Shown piece by piece: positions 7,083-15,947 of a stretch of 64,000 nucleotides of DNA. The translations under genes were made by a program, and so were the position numbers. Position 1 is the first letter of the stretch. Every line of letters begins with the position of its first letter. Source of the stretch: DAISKN01 sp963716925 (lineage in GTDB: Bacteria > Acidobacteriota > Vicinamibacteria > Marinacidobacterales > SMYC01); NCBI GenBank assembly GCA_963716925.1, contig CAVQUX010000011.1:124001-188000 (forward strand), given 5' to 3'. The notes under the pieces are model-generated. The model searched no databases. It saw only the letters and a program-made list of their open reading frames with translations, and was not told the DNA's origin.

Positions 7083-9388
7083 TGGTCGAGAGTCTCTTCG
7101 AGTTCCTGTTCAAGTACCGCCCGCTGCTCTACGAGCGGGGAGAGCTCAGCCTCGGCGTGTCCTGGCCTTACCTCCTCGCCGGCGTCGCGGTCGTCGCCAT
7201 CGCGGTTCCGACGATCCTTCGCTACCGGGCGATCCAGGGAAAGGCCTCGACGCGGGACCGTCTGGTGCTGACCTCGCTTCGCGTGGCCATCCTCCTGCTG
7301 GTGATCTTCTGTCTCTTCCGGCCGTCGCTGGTTCTGTCGACCGTGGTGCCGCAGCGAAGCTTCGTCGGGATCCTTCTCGACGACTCGCGGAGCATGCAGA
7401 TCGCGGACGTCGATGGACAGCCGCGGGGGGCCTTCATCCAGGAGACCTTCGGACCCGAAGGCAGCGCGCTCGCCCAGGCCCTGTCCGACAAGTTCATGCT
7501 GCGGTTCTTCCGCTTCTCCGACTCCGCGGATCGGCTCGCCGACCCGGGAAGCCTGGGCTTCCGGGGCACCAGCACCCACATCGGGCGGGCGCTCGAACGA
7601 AGCCTCGGGGAGCTGTCGAACGTCCCTCTCGCGGGCATCGTGCTTTTGACCGACGGTGCCGACAACTCGATGGACGCCATCAGCGACACGCTTCTGGACC
7701 TTCAGGCGCGCAAGGTTCCCGTCCATACGGTGGGCCTCGGGCGGGAGCGCTTCACCAGGGACATCGAGGTCTCCCGCGTCGAGGCGCCGCGGACGGTGCT
7801 CGAGGGGTCCTCGCTCGTGGTGGACGTCACTCTCTCCCAGCGAGGGTTCGACGGCGAGACGGTGCGCCTCGACGTCGAGGACGACGGCCGGATCGTGAAC
7901 TCCAGGGACGTGACGCTCACCGGGGAGGCCGAGGCGGCGACGGTGCGCGTGCACTTCACGGTTTCCGAGCCCGGCGCCCGGGTGTTCCGGTTCAAGGTCG
8001 CGGTCGCCGAGGGCGAGATGGTCACGCAGAACAACGCGCGCGAGCAGCTGATCGAGGTCGAGGATCGCCGGGAGAAGATCCTGTACTTCGAGGGAGAGCC
8101 GCGCTTCGAGCTCAAGTTCATCCGCCGCGCCGTCACCGAGGACAAGAACCTCCAGCTCGTCTGCCTCCAGCGGACGGCCGAAGGGAAGTTCCTGAGGCTG
8201 GACGTGGACGACGCCGACGAGCTCGCGAGCGGGTTCCCCAAGACGCGCGAGGAGCTCTTCCGCTATCGGGCGATCGTCCTCGGGAGCATCGAGGCCAGCC
8301 ACTTCACCCACGATCAGCTGCGCATGATCGCCGATTTCGTGAGCCAGCGCGGCGGCGGTCTCCTCGCTCTCGGCGGGAGGCTCTCGTTCTCCGAGGGCGG
8401 GTACGCCGGAACCCCCGTCGACGAAGTCCTTCCCGTGGTGCTCGAGCCCGTGGAGATCTCGCCCGAGACGGAAGAGGTCTCCGCCCCGGGATTCTTCGCC
8501 AACCTGGTGATAACGCCGACGCCCTTCGGGAGCACCCATCCCGTCACTCAGTTCGGCTCCGACCCGGAATCGAGCGCCGAGCGCTTCCGGACTCTTCCGC
8601 CGCTTTCGACGTTGAACGACGTCCGTTCGGTGAAGCCCGGGGCGACGACCCTTCTCGAGGGCTCGGGCGAAGGAATCTCGGACCAGCCGGTACTGGCGTT
8701 CCAGCGCTACGGCCGGGGAAAAGCGATCGCCCTCACGGTCAACGACTCCTGGCAGTGGCAGATGCACCACGACATGCCGCTCGAGGACCTCACCCACGAG
8801 CTCTTCTGGCGGAGACTCCTGAGATGGCTCGTGAGCTACGTGCCCGACCAGGTCGCCATCACCACGGACAAGAGTCGCTACGCGCCGGGGGAGAGCGTCG
8901 TCTTGACGGCCGAAGTCGACGACGACCGGTTCTTGAAGGTAAACAACGCCCGGGTTCAGGCGACCGTCCGGACGCCCTCGGGCGAGGCCATCGACGTTCC
9001 CATGGAGTGGACCGTCGACAAGGACGGCGAGTATCGGGCCGGCTTCCTCCCAGCGGAGAAGGGGATCTACGAGGTCGCGGTCGAGGCGGAGCGCGACGGC
9101 GCGGTCGTCGGTACGGCCAAGAGCTACATGGAGATCGAAGACCTCGACGACGAGTACTTTCAGGCGGAGATGAGGGCACCGCTCCTCGATCGAATCGCCA
9201 AGGAGACCGGCGGCGGTTTCTACCGGCCGGAAACCGTCTCGCGCCTTCCGGAGGACATGAGCTACACCGAAGGAGGCACGACGGTGCGGGAGCGCCGCGA
9301 CCTCTGGGACATGCCGGCGATCTTCCTGTTGATGATTGGCCTGGTGAGCGCGGAGTGGAGCTACCGCAAATACCGGGGGCTGGCGTGA
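7082..9388 (+). CDS. Membrane-anchored VWA / GATase-like protein
   Basis: 768 residues from the ATG at 7082, which overlaps the preceding stop. Two N-terminal hydrophobic segments (YLLAGVAVVAIAVPTIL; LRVAILLLVIFCLF) lead to a VWA domain with a MIDAS-like motif (ILLDDSRSM) and a later VLLTDGADNS. A GATase1-like segment follows (YRAIVLGSIEASHF, GGGLLALGG), then beta-sandwich repeats and a C-terminal membrane segment (AIFLLMIGLVSAEW). This architecture is typical of proteins beside DUF4159/MoxR genes and suggests a periplasmic metal-dependent adhesion platform. The exact function is unknown. Confidence 0.85.
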   Translation: MVESLFEFLFKYRPLLYERGELSLGVSWPYLLAGVAVVAIAVPTILRYRAIQGKASTRDRLVLTSLRVAILLLVIFCLFRPSLVLSTVVPQRSFVGILLDDSRSMQIADVDGQPRGAFIQETFGPEGSALAQALSDKFMLRFFRFSDSADRLADPGSLGFRGTSTHIGRALERSLGELSNVPLAGIVLLTDGADNSMDAISDTLLDLQARKVPVHTVGLGRERFTRDIEVSRVEAPRTVLEGSSLVVDVTLSQRGFDGETVRLDVEDDGRIVNSRDVTLTGEAEAATVRVHFTVSEPGARVFRFKVAVAEGEMVTQNNAREQLIEVEDRREKILYFEGEPRFELKFIRRAVTEDKNLQLVCLQRTAEGKFLRLDVDDADELASGFPKTREELFRYRAIVLGSIEASHFTHDQLRMIADFVSQRGGGLLALGGRLSFSEGGYAGTPVDEVLPVVLEPVEISPETEEVSAPGFFANLVITPTPFGSTHPVTQFGSDPESSAERFRTLPPLSTLNDVRSVKPGATTLLEGSGEGISDQPVLAFQRYGRGKAIALTVNDSWQWQMHHDMPLEDLTHELFWRRLLRWLVSYVPDQVAITTDKSRYAPGESVVLTAEVDDDRFLKVNNARVQATVRTPSGEAIDVPMEWTVDKDGEYRAGFLPAEKGIYEVAVEAERDGAVVGTAKSYMEIEDLDDEYFQAEMRAPLLDRIAKETGGGFYRPETVSRLPEDMSYTEGGTTVRERRDLWDMPAIFLLMIGLVSAEWSYRKYRGLA

Positions 9389-9400
9389 GACCCGGAACGG

Positions 9401-9525
9401 GAAAAAACGCAAAGACGCCAAGACGCAAAGGCGCAAAGGAAATCCAATCCGAGGGCGACAAGGGGACGGGTCCCGGAAGAATTCTCCTTTGCGTCTTGGC
9501 GCCTTTGCGCCTTTGCGTTTTCTTC
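9401..9525. repeat. Palindromic CGCAAAGR repeat element, copy A
   Basis: The left arm (about 9405-9441) is made of 8-bp units CGCAAAGA, CGCCAAGA, CGCAAAGG, CGCAAAGG. The right arm (about 9481-9525) is a close reverse complement with about 40 nt between. It begins 12 nt after the VWA stop and its right arm runs into the next gene, where it is read as LCVLAPLRLCVFFF. Related copies lie at 29108, 49136 and 53527. Confidence 0.85.
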
Positions 9526-10512
9526 TTTCTTTCCCTGACGTTGACGTTGGCGAGTCCGACCGTGGCGCAGGCGAAGGAGACCTATCTCGTCATCATCGCC
9601 GGCATCGGCGGCGACGACGCGCATCGAGAGCGGTTTCATCAGTGGTCCATGGCGATGCGCGACGCCGCGATCGCCCGCCACGGACTCGCCCCCGATCGGG
9701 TGTTCTACCTCGGGGAGAGCAAGGAGATGGCTCCGGAGGCGATCCACGCCACCTCCACCAAGGAGAACATCGCGTCTCTCCTTTCGAAGCTCTCGACCTC
9801 GGTCGCCCCCGGGGATCAGATCTATCTCCTGCTCATCGGCCACGGGAGCTACGACAACGAGGACGGGCGGTTCAACCTGCCGGGGCGCGATCTGAGCGCC
9901 TCGGATTTCGACGCGCTCCTCGCGCCGTTCCACGAGCAGCAGATCGTGTTCGTGAACACCGCGAGCGCGAGCGGGGCGTTTCTCGAGGCGCTCGCGAAGC
10001 CGAACCGGATCGTCGTGACCGCGACCAAGTCCGGCTTCGAGCGGAATGAAGCTCAGTTCGGGCAGTATTTCGTGGAGGCCTATTCCGGAGACGCCGGAGA
10101 TACCGACAAGAACGGCAGGGTCTCCGTCCTGGAAGCGTTCGAGTACGCGCGGCTCCGGGTCGCGGGCTTCTACGAGGAAGAGAACCTGCTCCGGACCGAG
10201 CACGCCCAGTTCGACGACGACGGGGACGGCACCGCGGTCACGGAGCCTTCCAAGAAGGAGGGCGTCCGGGCCGGGTCGTCGTTCCTGATGGGCGCCGCGG
10301 CCGTGGCCGACGGACTCTCGCCCGCGGACCTCGCGTCCGATCCGGAGCTCGCGCGGCTCGTCGAGAGCCGGCAGGAGCTCGAGGGCAGGGTCGAGGCGTT
10401 GAAGCTCCAGAAGGACTCGATGCCGGAGGAGACTTATCTCCAGGAGCTCGAACGGCTCCTTCTGGAGCTCGCGTCGGTTGCGCAGCGTATCCAGGAGCGG
10501 TCGAAGCCGTGA
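9505..10512 (+). CDS. Secreted caspase-fold (C13/clan CD-like) protein lacking the catalytic Cys
   Basis: About 335 residues. The start is uncertain: TTG at 9505 gives a plausible signal peptide (LCVFFFLSLTLTLA, then AQA before KETYL); TTG at 9496 would also work, whereas GTG at 9562 would lose it. The caspase-like core shows LVIIAGIGGDDAH, LLLIGHGSYDNEDGRF with the catalytic-type His, and VFVNTASASGAF where clan CD enzymes normally have ACxSG. Here the Cys position reads Ser, so it is a pseudo-enzyme or a Ser variant. The C-terminus is a charged helix (LVESRQELEGRVEALKLQ). Its stop overlaps the next start (GTGA). Confidence 0.7.
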   Translation: MRLCVFFFLSLTLTLASPTVAQAKETYLVIIAGIGGDDAHRERFHQWSMAMRDAAIARHGLAPDRVFYLGESKEMAPEAIHATSTKENIASLLSKLSTSVAPGDQIYLLLIGHGSYDNEDGRFNLPGRDLSASDFDALLAPFHEQQIVFVNTASASGAFLEALAKPNRIVVTATKSGFERNEAQFGQYFVEAYSGDAGDTDKNGRVSVLEAFEYARLRVAGFYEEENLLRTEHAQFDDDGDGTAVTEPSKKEGVRAGSSFLMGAAAVADGLSPADLASDPELARLVESRQELEGRVEALKLQKDSMPEETYLQELERLLLELASVAQRIQERSKP

Positions 10513-13171
10513 GCTCTCGCGCGGTCCTCACGGTTCTCGGCCTCGCGGCCCTCGGCTACCTCGCCTCCGTTCGCGGCCCGGTCGCCGCTTCGCCCGATGA
10601 GGCCCAAGCCGCTCTCCGGCAGGGCCGCTACGCCGAGGCCATCGAGGGGTTCGAGAAAGAGTCGGCCGCGAATCCCACCGCCAGTCTCTACGGAGGCTGG
10701 GTTTCGGCCTTGAGGCTCACCGGCGCCTACGACGAGGCGCTCTCGGTCATCCAGGCGTTCGAGAGCCGGGAAGGAGCGTCCGTCGCGCTTGCGAACGTTC
10801 GGGGCGAGATCCTGTACGAGACGGGGCACGTCCCGGAGGCGCGGGAGGCTTTCGAGAAGGCCGTTGCCGGAAAAGCTCCCGACGCTCTCACTGCCGAGCT
10901 GAACCTCGCCGTTCTGCTATACGAGGAGGGGGCGGTCGACGAGGCGATCGCTCGATTCGACCGGTTCATCGACGTCTACAACGGGAGGTCGAAACTCTCG
11001 TCGGACGATCTGGTCGCGGTCGCGATCGCGTGCAGGTATCTCGGAGTCACCGACCATCAGCTCTTCCGCGACGCCCTTCGCGCTCTCGACGAGGCGAAAG
11101 CGAAGGATCCGTCGAGCCTCACGCCTTCGATCCGCGCAGGCGAGCTGTTTCTCGAGAAGTACAACAGCCCCGACGCCAACAAGAGCTTTCAAGAGGTCCT
11201 GGCGGTCAATCCCAATCACCCCGACGCGCTCCTCGGCCTCGCGCAGGTGATGGATTTCGACGGCTCTCCCGAAGCCAGGGTGCTCACCGAGAAAGCGCTT
11301 TCGGTGAATCCCCGCCACGTCGCCGCCCGCGCGTTTCTCGCGGAGCAGCTCCTCGGCCTCGAGGACTACGAGGGCGCCCGCAGGGAAGTCGAGGCCGCTC
11401 TGGAGGTGAATCCCGTCTCTCCCGACGCCCTTCCCATCCTCGCGGCGGCGGAGCTTCTCGGCGGAAACCAGGACGCCTTTCGCGCGGTCGAGGCGCGCGC
11501 GCTCGCGCGCAATCCGAAAGACGCGTCCTTCTACAACAAGCTCTCGGAAATCGCCGTCAACAACCGCCTCTATCGAGAGGCGAGGGACTTCGCGGCGAAA
11601 GCCGTCGAGCTCGACCCCCGCTCGTTCGAGGGCCATGGTCTTCTCGGCCTGAACCAGCTGCGCCTGGGCGAAATCGAGGAAGGACGAAAGAGCCTCGAGC
11701 GCTCGTTCGAGGGCGACCCTTACAACGTCTGGATCAAGAACACACTCGATTTGATGGACACCTATCCCGACTACGTCACCACCAGGACCCCGAAGTTCGA
11801 GATCGTGATCGAGGGGAAGGAGTCCGATCTTCTCTCCATCTACTTCGCGCGGATGGCGGAGGAAGCTTACGAGTCGCTCGCCGAGAGGTACGAGTTCCGT
11901 CCGGAGACTCCGATCCGGATCGAGGTCTATCCGTCCCACGGAGACTTCTCCGTCAGGACCCTCGGCCTTCCCGGGCTCGGGGCGCTCGGGGTCTGTTTCG
12001 GTTCGGTCGTCGCCGTCGACTCCCCGTCGGCGCGCCCCAAGGGGCAGTTCAACTGGGCCTCGACGCTGTGGCACGAGTTGGGGCACGCGGTCACTCTCGG
12101 AGCGACCAATCACAAGGTGCCGCGATGGTTCTCGGAAGGCCTTTCGGTCCTCGAGGAGCGCCGTGCGCGCCCGGGCTGGGGCGACGACGTGAGCCTGGCG
12201 TTTCTCGCCGCCTACAAGCGGGGGAAGCTTCTTTCGATCGGGGAGCTCAACAACGGGTTCATGCGCCCGACCTATCCCCAGCAGATCGGGATCTCCTACT
12301 ACCAGGCGTCTCTGGTCTCCGAGCTCATCGAGCGTGATTTCGGATTCGTCCGCCATCCGCGACATGCTGGCTTCCTACCGGCGCGGTCTTCCGACTGTCG
12401 AGGTTTTCCGGCAAGTATTGAAGATGGAGCTCTCCGAGTTCGACGCGGCCTTCGAGAGTTATCTCAAGGAGCGGTTCGAGGCTCAGGCCAACTCGCTGCG
12501 GCTGCCTCCGGAGGAGGCCCCTGAAGGAATGTCCGGGATGCCTGCCCCTCCCGTCACTCCCGAGGAGCTCCGCGCCCGCGCGGAGCAGGACGAGTTCGAT
12601 TTCATCGCCCAGCTCGAGACCGGGCGGCAGGCGCTCGAGGCGGGAGAGACCGAGCGCGCGGAGAAGCACCTCGAGCGGGCGAAGGCTCTCTTCCCCGAGT
12701 ACGCGGAGGAGGGAAGCCCCTACCCGCTGCTCGCCCGGATTCATGAAGAGCGGGGCGAGGACGAGAAGGCCGCGCGCGAGCTCCAGAGATTCGTGGACCT
12801 CAACGAGTACCACTACGACGCGCACCTGAAGCTCTACGAGATCTACCAGAAGCTCGGGAAGACCCGCGAGGCGGCGTCGATTCTCGAGCGGGCCATCGCC
12901 ATTTATCCTTTCGACGCCGACGCTCATCGCCACCTCGCCTCTCTCTACCAGGAGCTGGGGCAGAGGAAAGACGTCGTCGTCGAAAGAAGAGCGCTCCTCG
13001 CGCTCACCACCGACCGCGTCCAGGGCCTCTACGATCTGGCGCTCGCGTACTACGATGCCGGGCGACGCGGGAAGCGCGAAGCGGGAGCTCCTTCGCGCGC
13101 TGGAGCTGGCGCCGGGCTTCAAGGAAGGGCTGGCTCTGTTGATGAAGCTTTCCGCGGGGAGCGGGGGATGA
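10509..13171 (+). CDS. Secreted TPR protein with gluzincin (MA-like) peptidase domain, two frameshifts
   Basis: GTG start overlapping the previous stop. A signal-like N-terminus precedes many TPR-like helical pairs (about residues 30-400). Then comes a zinc peptidase domain with HELGH (about 12071) and the downstream Glu motif WFSEG, as in gluzincins. After ERDFGF the frame must skip one base (12348) to continue as SAIRDMLASYRRGLPTVEVF and further TPRs. It must skip another (about 13060) to finish as LRALELAPGFKEGLALLMKLS and stop at 13171. Read this way it is about 886 residues. Either the assembly has indels or the gene is broken. Confidence 0.75.
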
Positions 13172-13929
13172 CTCGCTTCCCCGCGGTGCTCCTGCTCCTG
13201 ATCGCGGCGGCGCTCCCGCTCGCCGCGAGCCGCTCGCAGGGGTTCGACGTTCCTTACGAGAACTTCCCGTACAACGGCCTGTTCACGTTCGTGCGGATCA
13301 AGTTCGAGCCTACGCGATGGGGACGGGGTCCGTACCAGTGGGGGCTCGATCTCAAATGGAATCACGACTATCCCCAGGGCGAGCGGAACCTGATGAACAT
13401 CCTCAAGCATCACACCAACATCGAGCCCAACATGGGAAAGGGGAACATCTTCGCCCTCGACGACCCCGAGCTCTTCAAGTATCCCTGGGCCTACCTCTGC
13501 GAGGTCGGATTCTGGTATCCCACGGACGAAGAGGCGGAGAGCCTGCGCACCTACCTCTTCAAGGGCGGCTTCCTGGTGGTCGACGACTTCATCATGGAGT
13601 GGCAGTGGGAGAATTTCCGAGAGCAGATGGCGCGGGTGCTCCCGGGATACGATCTCGTACAGCTCGACGTCACCCATCCCATCTTCGACTCGTTCTTCTA
13701 CATCGAGACTCTCGACTTCACCCACCCCACGTTCCCCGAGGCCAAGCCCGTGTACTACGGCGTTTTCGAGGACAACGATCCGAAAAAGCGCCTGATGGTC
13801 ATCGCCAACTACAACCACGACATCGGCGAGTACTGGGAGTGGTCGGGAACCGGCTGGGTCCCGATCGACATCACGAACGAGGCCTTCAAGCTCGGAGTGA
13901 ATTACGTCATCTACGGAATGACTCACTGA
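13168..13929 (+). CDS. Secreted DUF4159-domain protein (second paralogue)
   Basis: 253 residues, starting at an ATG that overlaps the corrected stop of the TPR-peptidase gene (ATGA). A clean signal peptide is seen (FPAVLLLLIAAALPLAASRSQG). The core aligns with the first copy at the cluster start: YLCEVGFWYPTDEE, GGFLVVDDFIMEW, ARVLPGYDLVQLDVTHPIF, RLMVIANYNHDIGEYWEW and the end GVNYVIYGMTH. The short gap to the MoxR gene (25 nt) fits one transcript. Confidence 0.87.
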   Translation: MTRFPAVLLLLIAAALPLAASRSQGFDVPYENFPYNGLFTFVRIKFEPTRWGRGPYQWGLDLKWNHDYPQGERNLMNILKHHTNIEPNMGKGNIFALDDPELFKYPWAYLCEVGFWYPTDEEAESLRTYLFKGGFLVVDDFIMEWQWENFREQMARVLPGYDLVQLDVTHPIFDSFFYIETLDFTHPTFPEAKPVYYGVFEDNDPKKRLMVIANYNHDIGEYWEWSGTGWVPIDITNEAFKLGVNYVIYGMTH

Positions 13930-13954
13930 ATCTCACTGAGGAAAGGAAACGCCC

Positions 13955-14988
13955 TTGGCTGAAGAAAGAAGCATCGCTCTCGAGTCGGAAGACGACATCG
14001 CGCTCGCCGATCGGATGAAGGGAGCCTACGGGACCATCACCAAGGAGCTGCGGAAGCTCATCGTCGGCCAGGAGGAGGCCCTGGAACAGGTGCTGCTCTC
14101 GCTCTTCGTCGGAGGCAACAGCATCATCACCGGCGTTCCCGGTCTCGCCAAGACGTTGATCGTGCACTGCGTCGCCCAGGTGCTCGACCTGAAGTTCGCC
14201 CGGATCCAGTTCACGCCCGACCTCATGCCCTCCGACATCACCGGAACCGATCTGGTCCAGGAGGATCCGCAGACGGGAAGACGCGAGCTGGTGTTCATGC
14301 CCGGGCCGATCTTCAACAACATCGTCCTCGCGGACGAGATCAACCGTACTCCTCCGAAGACCCAGTCGGCGCTCCTCGAAGCCATGCAGGAGCACCGGGT
14401 CACCATCCAGGGGCGCACCTACACCCTGGAAGAGCCGTTCTTCGTGTTCGCCACCCAGAACCCCATCGAGCTCGAGGGAACGTACCCCCTGCCGGAGGCA
14501 CAGCTCGACCGCTTCATGTTCAACATCATCATCGACTATCTCCCCGAGGAGGACGAGATCGCGGTGGTGCGCAACACCACGTCGGTTCAGGACTACCACT
14601 TCGAGAACGTGGTCACGGGCGAGGACATCATCAAGTTCCAGACGCTGGTGCGGCAAAGTGCCGGTGTCGGACGCGATCATGCGCTACGCGGTGAGCCTCG
14701 CGCGCACCGTCGCGGCCGGGCGCCGACGGCGCCCCCGATTTCGTGAACAAGTGGGTGGAGTACGGCGCCAGCGTGCGCGCGGCGCAGTACATCGTGCTCG
14801 GCGCCAAGGCGCGGGCCCTCATGCAGGGTCGGTACCACGTGGGCTTCGAGGACGTCCAGGCGCTCGCCCGGCCCGTCTTCCGCCACCGCATCCTCACCAA
14901 CTTCCACGCGCAGTCGGAAAGAGTGTCTTCCGAGCGCATCGTGGCCCAGCTCCTCGAGAGCGTTTCGACTCCGAAGTCGAGGATGTAG
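13955..14988 (+). CDS. MoxR-family AAA+ ATPase (two frameshifts)
   Basis: TTG start preceded by GGAAAGG. The AAA+ core is intact: Walker A-like GVPGLAKT, VLADEINRTPPKTQSALLEAMQEH (Walker B plus MoxR signature), sensor 1 FATQNPIELEGTYPLPEAQLDRF. After FQTLVRQ the frame needs to skip one base near 14656 to continue VPVSDAIMRYAVSLARTV, and another near 14719 to continue ADGAPDFVNKWVEYGASVRAAQ to the TAG at 14986. Joined length is about 343 residues, the usual MoxR size. MoxR ATPases act as chaperones for VWA partners, here the DUF58 and BatA-like proteins. Confidence 0.88.
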
Positions 14989-15001
14989 GGAGGAGACCAC
15001 C

Positions 15002-15947
15002 GTGGCCCGACGCTCCGATCGAGCGGACTCCGCGAGCGGCGGCGAAGGCCTGTTCCGCTTCGTCGACCCGCACGTTCTCGCGCGGATCTCGAACTTGAGC
15101 CTCCTCGCCCGCTCGGTGGTCGAGGGCTTCATCAGCGGCCTTCATCGCTCGACCTACCTCGGAAGATCCGTAGACTTCGCCGAGCACCGGGCCTACATGC
15201 CGGGAGACGACATCCGCCGCATCGACTGGAGGCTCTTCGCCCGCACCGACCGCTTCTACGTGAAGGAGTTCGAAGCCGACACCAACACCAGCTTCACCCT
15301 CCTGCTCGACGTCTCCCGCTCGATGAGCTTCGGAAGCGAGGGGCTCACCAAGCTCGACTACGCCCGGTTCCTCGCCGCCTCGCTCGCCGTGTTCTCCCAG
15401 AAGCAGCGCGATCGCATCGGCATCGTCACCTTCGACGAGGACATCGTGGATTTCGTCCCCCCCTCGGCGAAGCACCTGGAGATCGTGCTGCATACCATCG
15501 ATCGAGCGTCTGACGTGCGAGCCCAGAAGCCGAGCGACTATCGGAGGCCGCTCCTCAAGGTCGCCGGAAGCGATTCACCGTCGCGGCATCGTTGTCCTGA
15601 TCTCCGATCTCTACGACGAGCCCGAGTCGATCCTCGATGCCGTCAAGGGACTGCGCTACAAGGGGAACGATCTCATCGTGTTCCACGTGCTCGATCCCGC
15701 CGAGCTCCGCTTTCCCTACGTGGAGGCGGCGAGCTATCAGGACCTGGAGACGGGAGAGGCCTTCCCCGTCATTCCCGAATACCTGCGGGAGGAGTACCGG
15801 AACCTGGTGCAGGAGCACGTTCGTAAGCTCACCCGCTCGCTCGGCGACAACCAGATCGACTACACGCTCCTCGACACCTCGACGCCCCTGGACTACGCCC
15901 TCTTTCACTACCTCGCGAGCCGCGAGCGCCTGACGAGGACCCGATGA
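15002..15947 (+). CDS. DUF58 protein (one frameshift)
   Basis: GTG start 14 nt after moxR. The DUF58 motif YLGRSVDFAEHRAYMPGDD, then RRIDWRLFARTDRFYVKEFE, and a VWA-like segment (LLLDVSRSMSFG) are clear. After LLKVA the frame must skip one base at about 15566 to continue EAIHRRGIVVLISDLYDEPE and finish RERLTRTR. The joined protein is about 314 residues, normal for the family. The stop overlaps the next start (ATGA). DUF58 proteins are the standard partner of MoxR ATPases. Confidence 0.87.

Noticed and set aside
7064..9436. Minus-strand open frame of 790 codons opposite the VWA protein
   Set aside because: Shadow of a recognised VWA/GATase-like gene with a signal to its neighbours by overlap.
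9401..9525. Possible CRISPR array
   Set aside because: Units are 8 bp without spacers and arranged as inverted arms; no cas genes are near.
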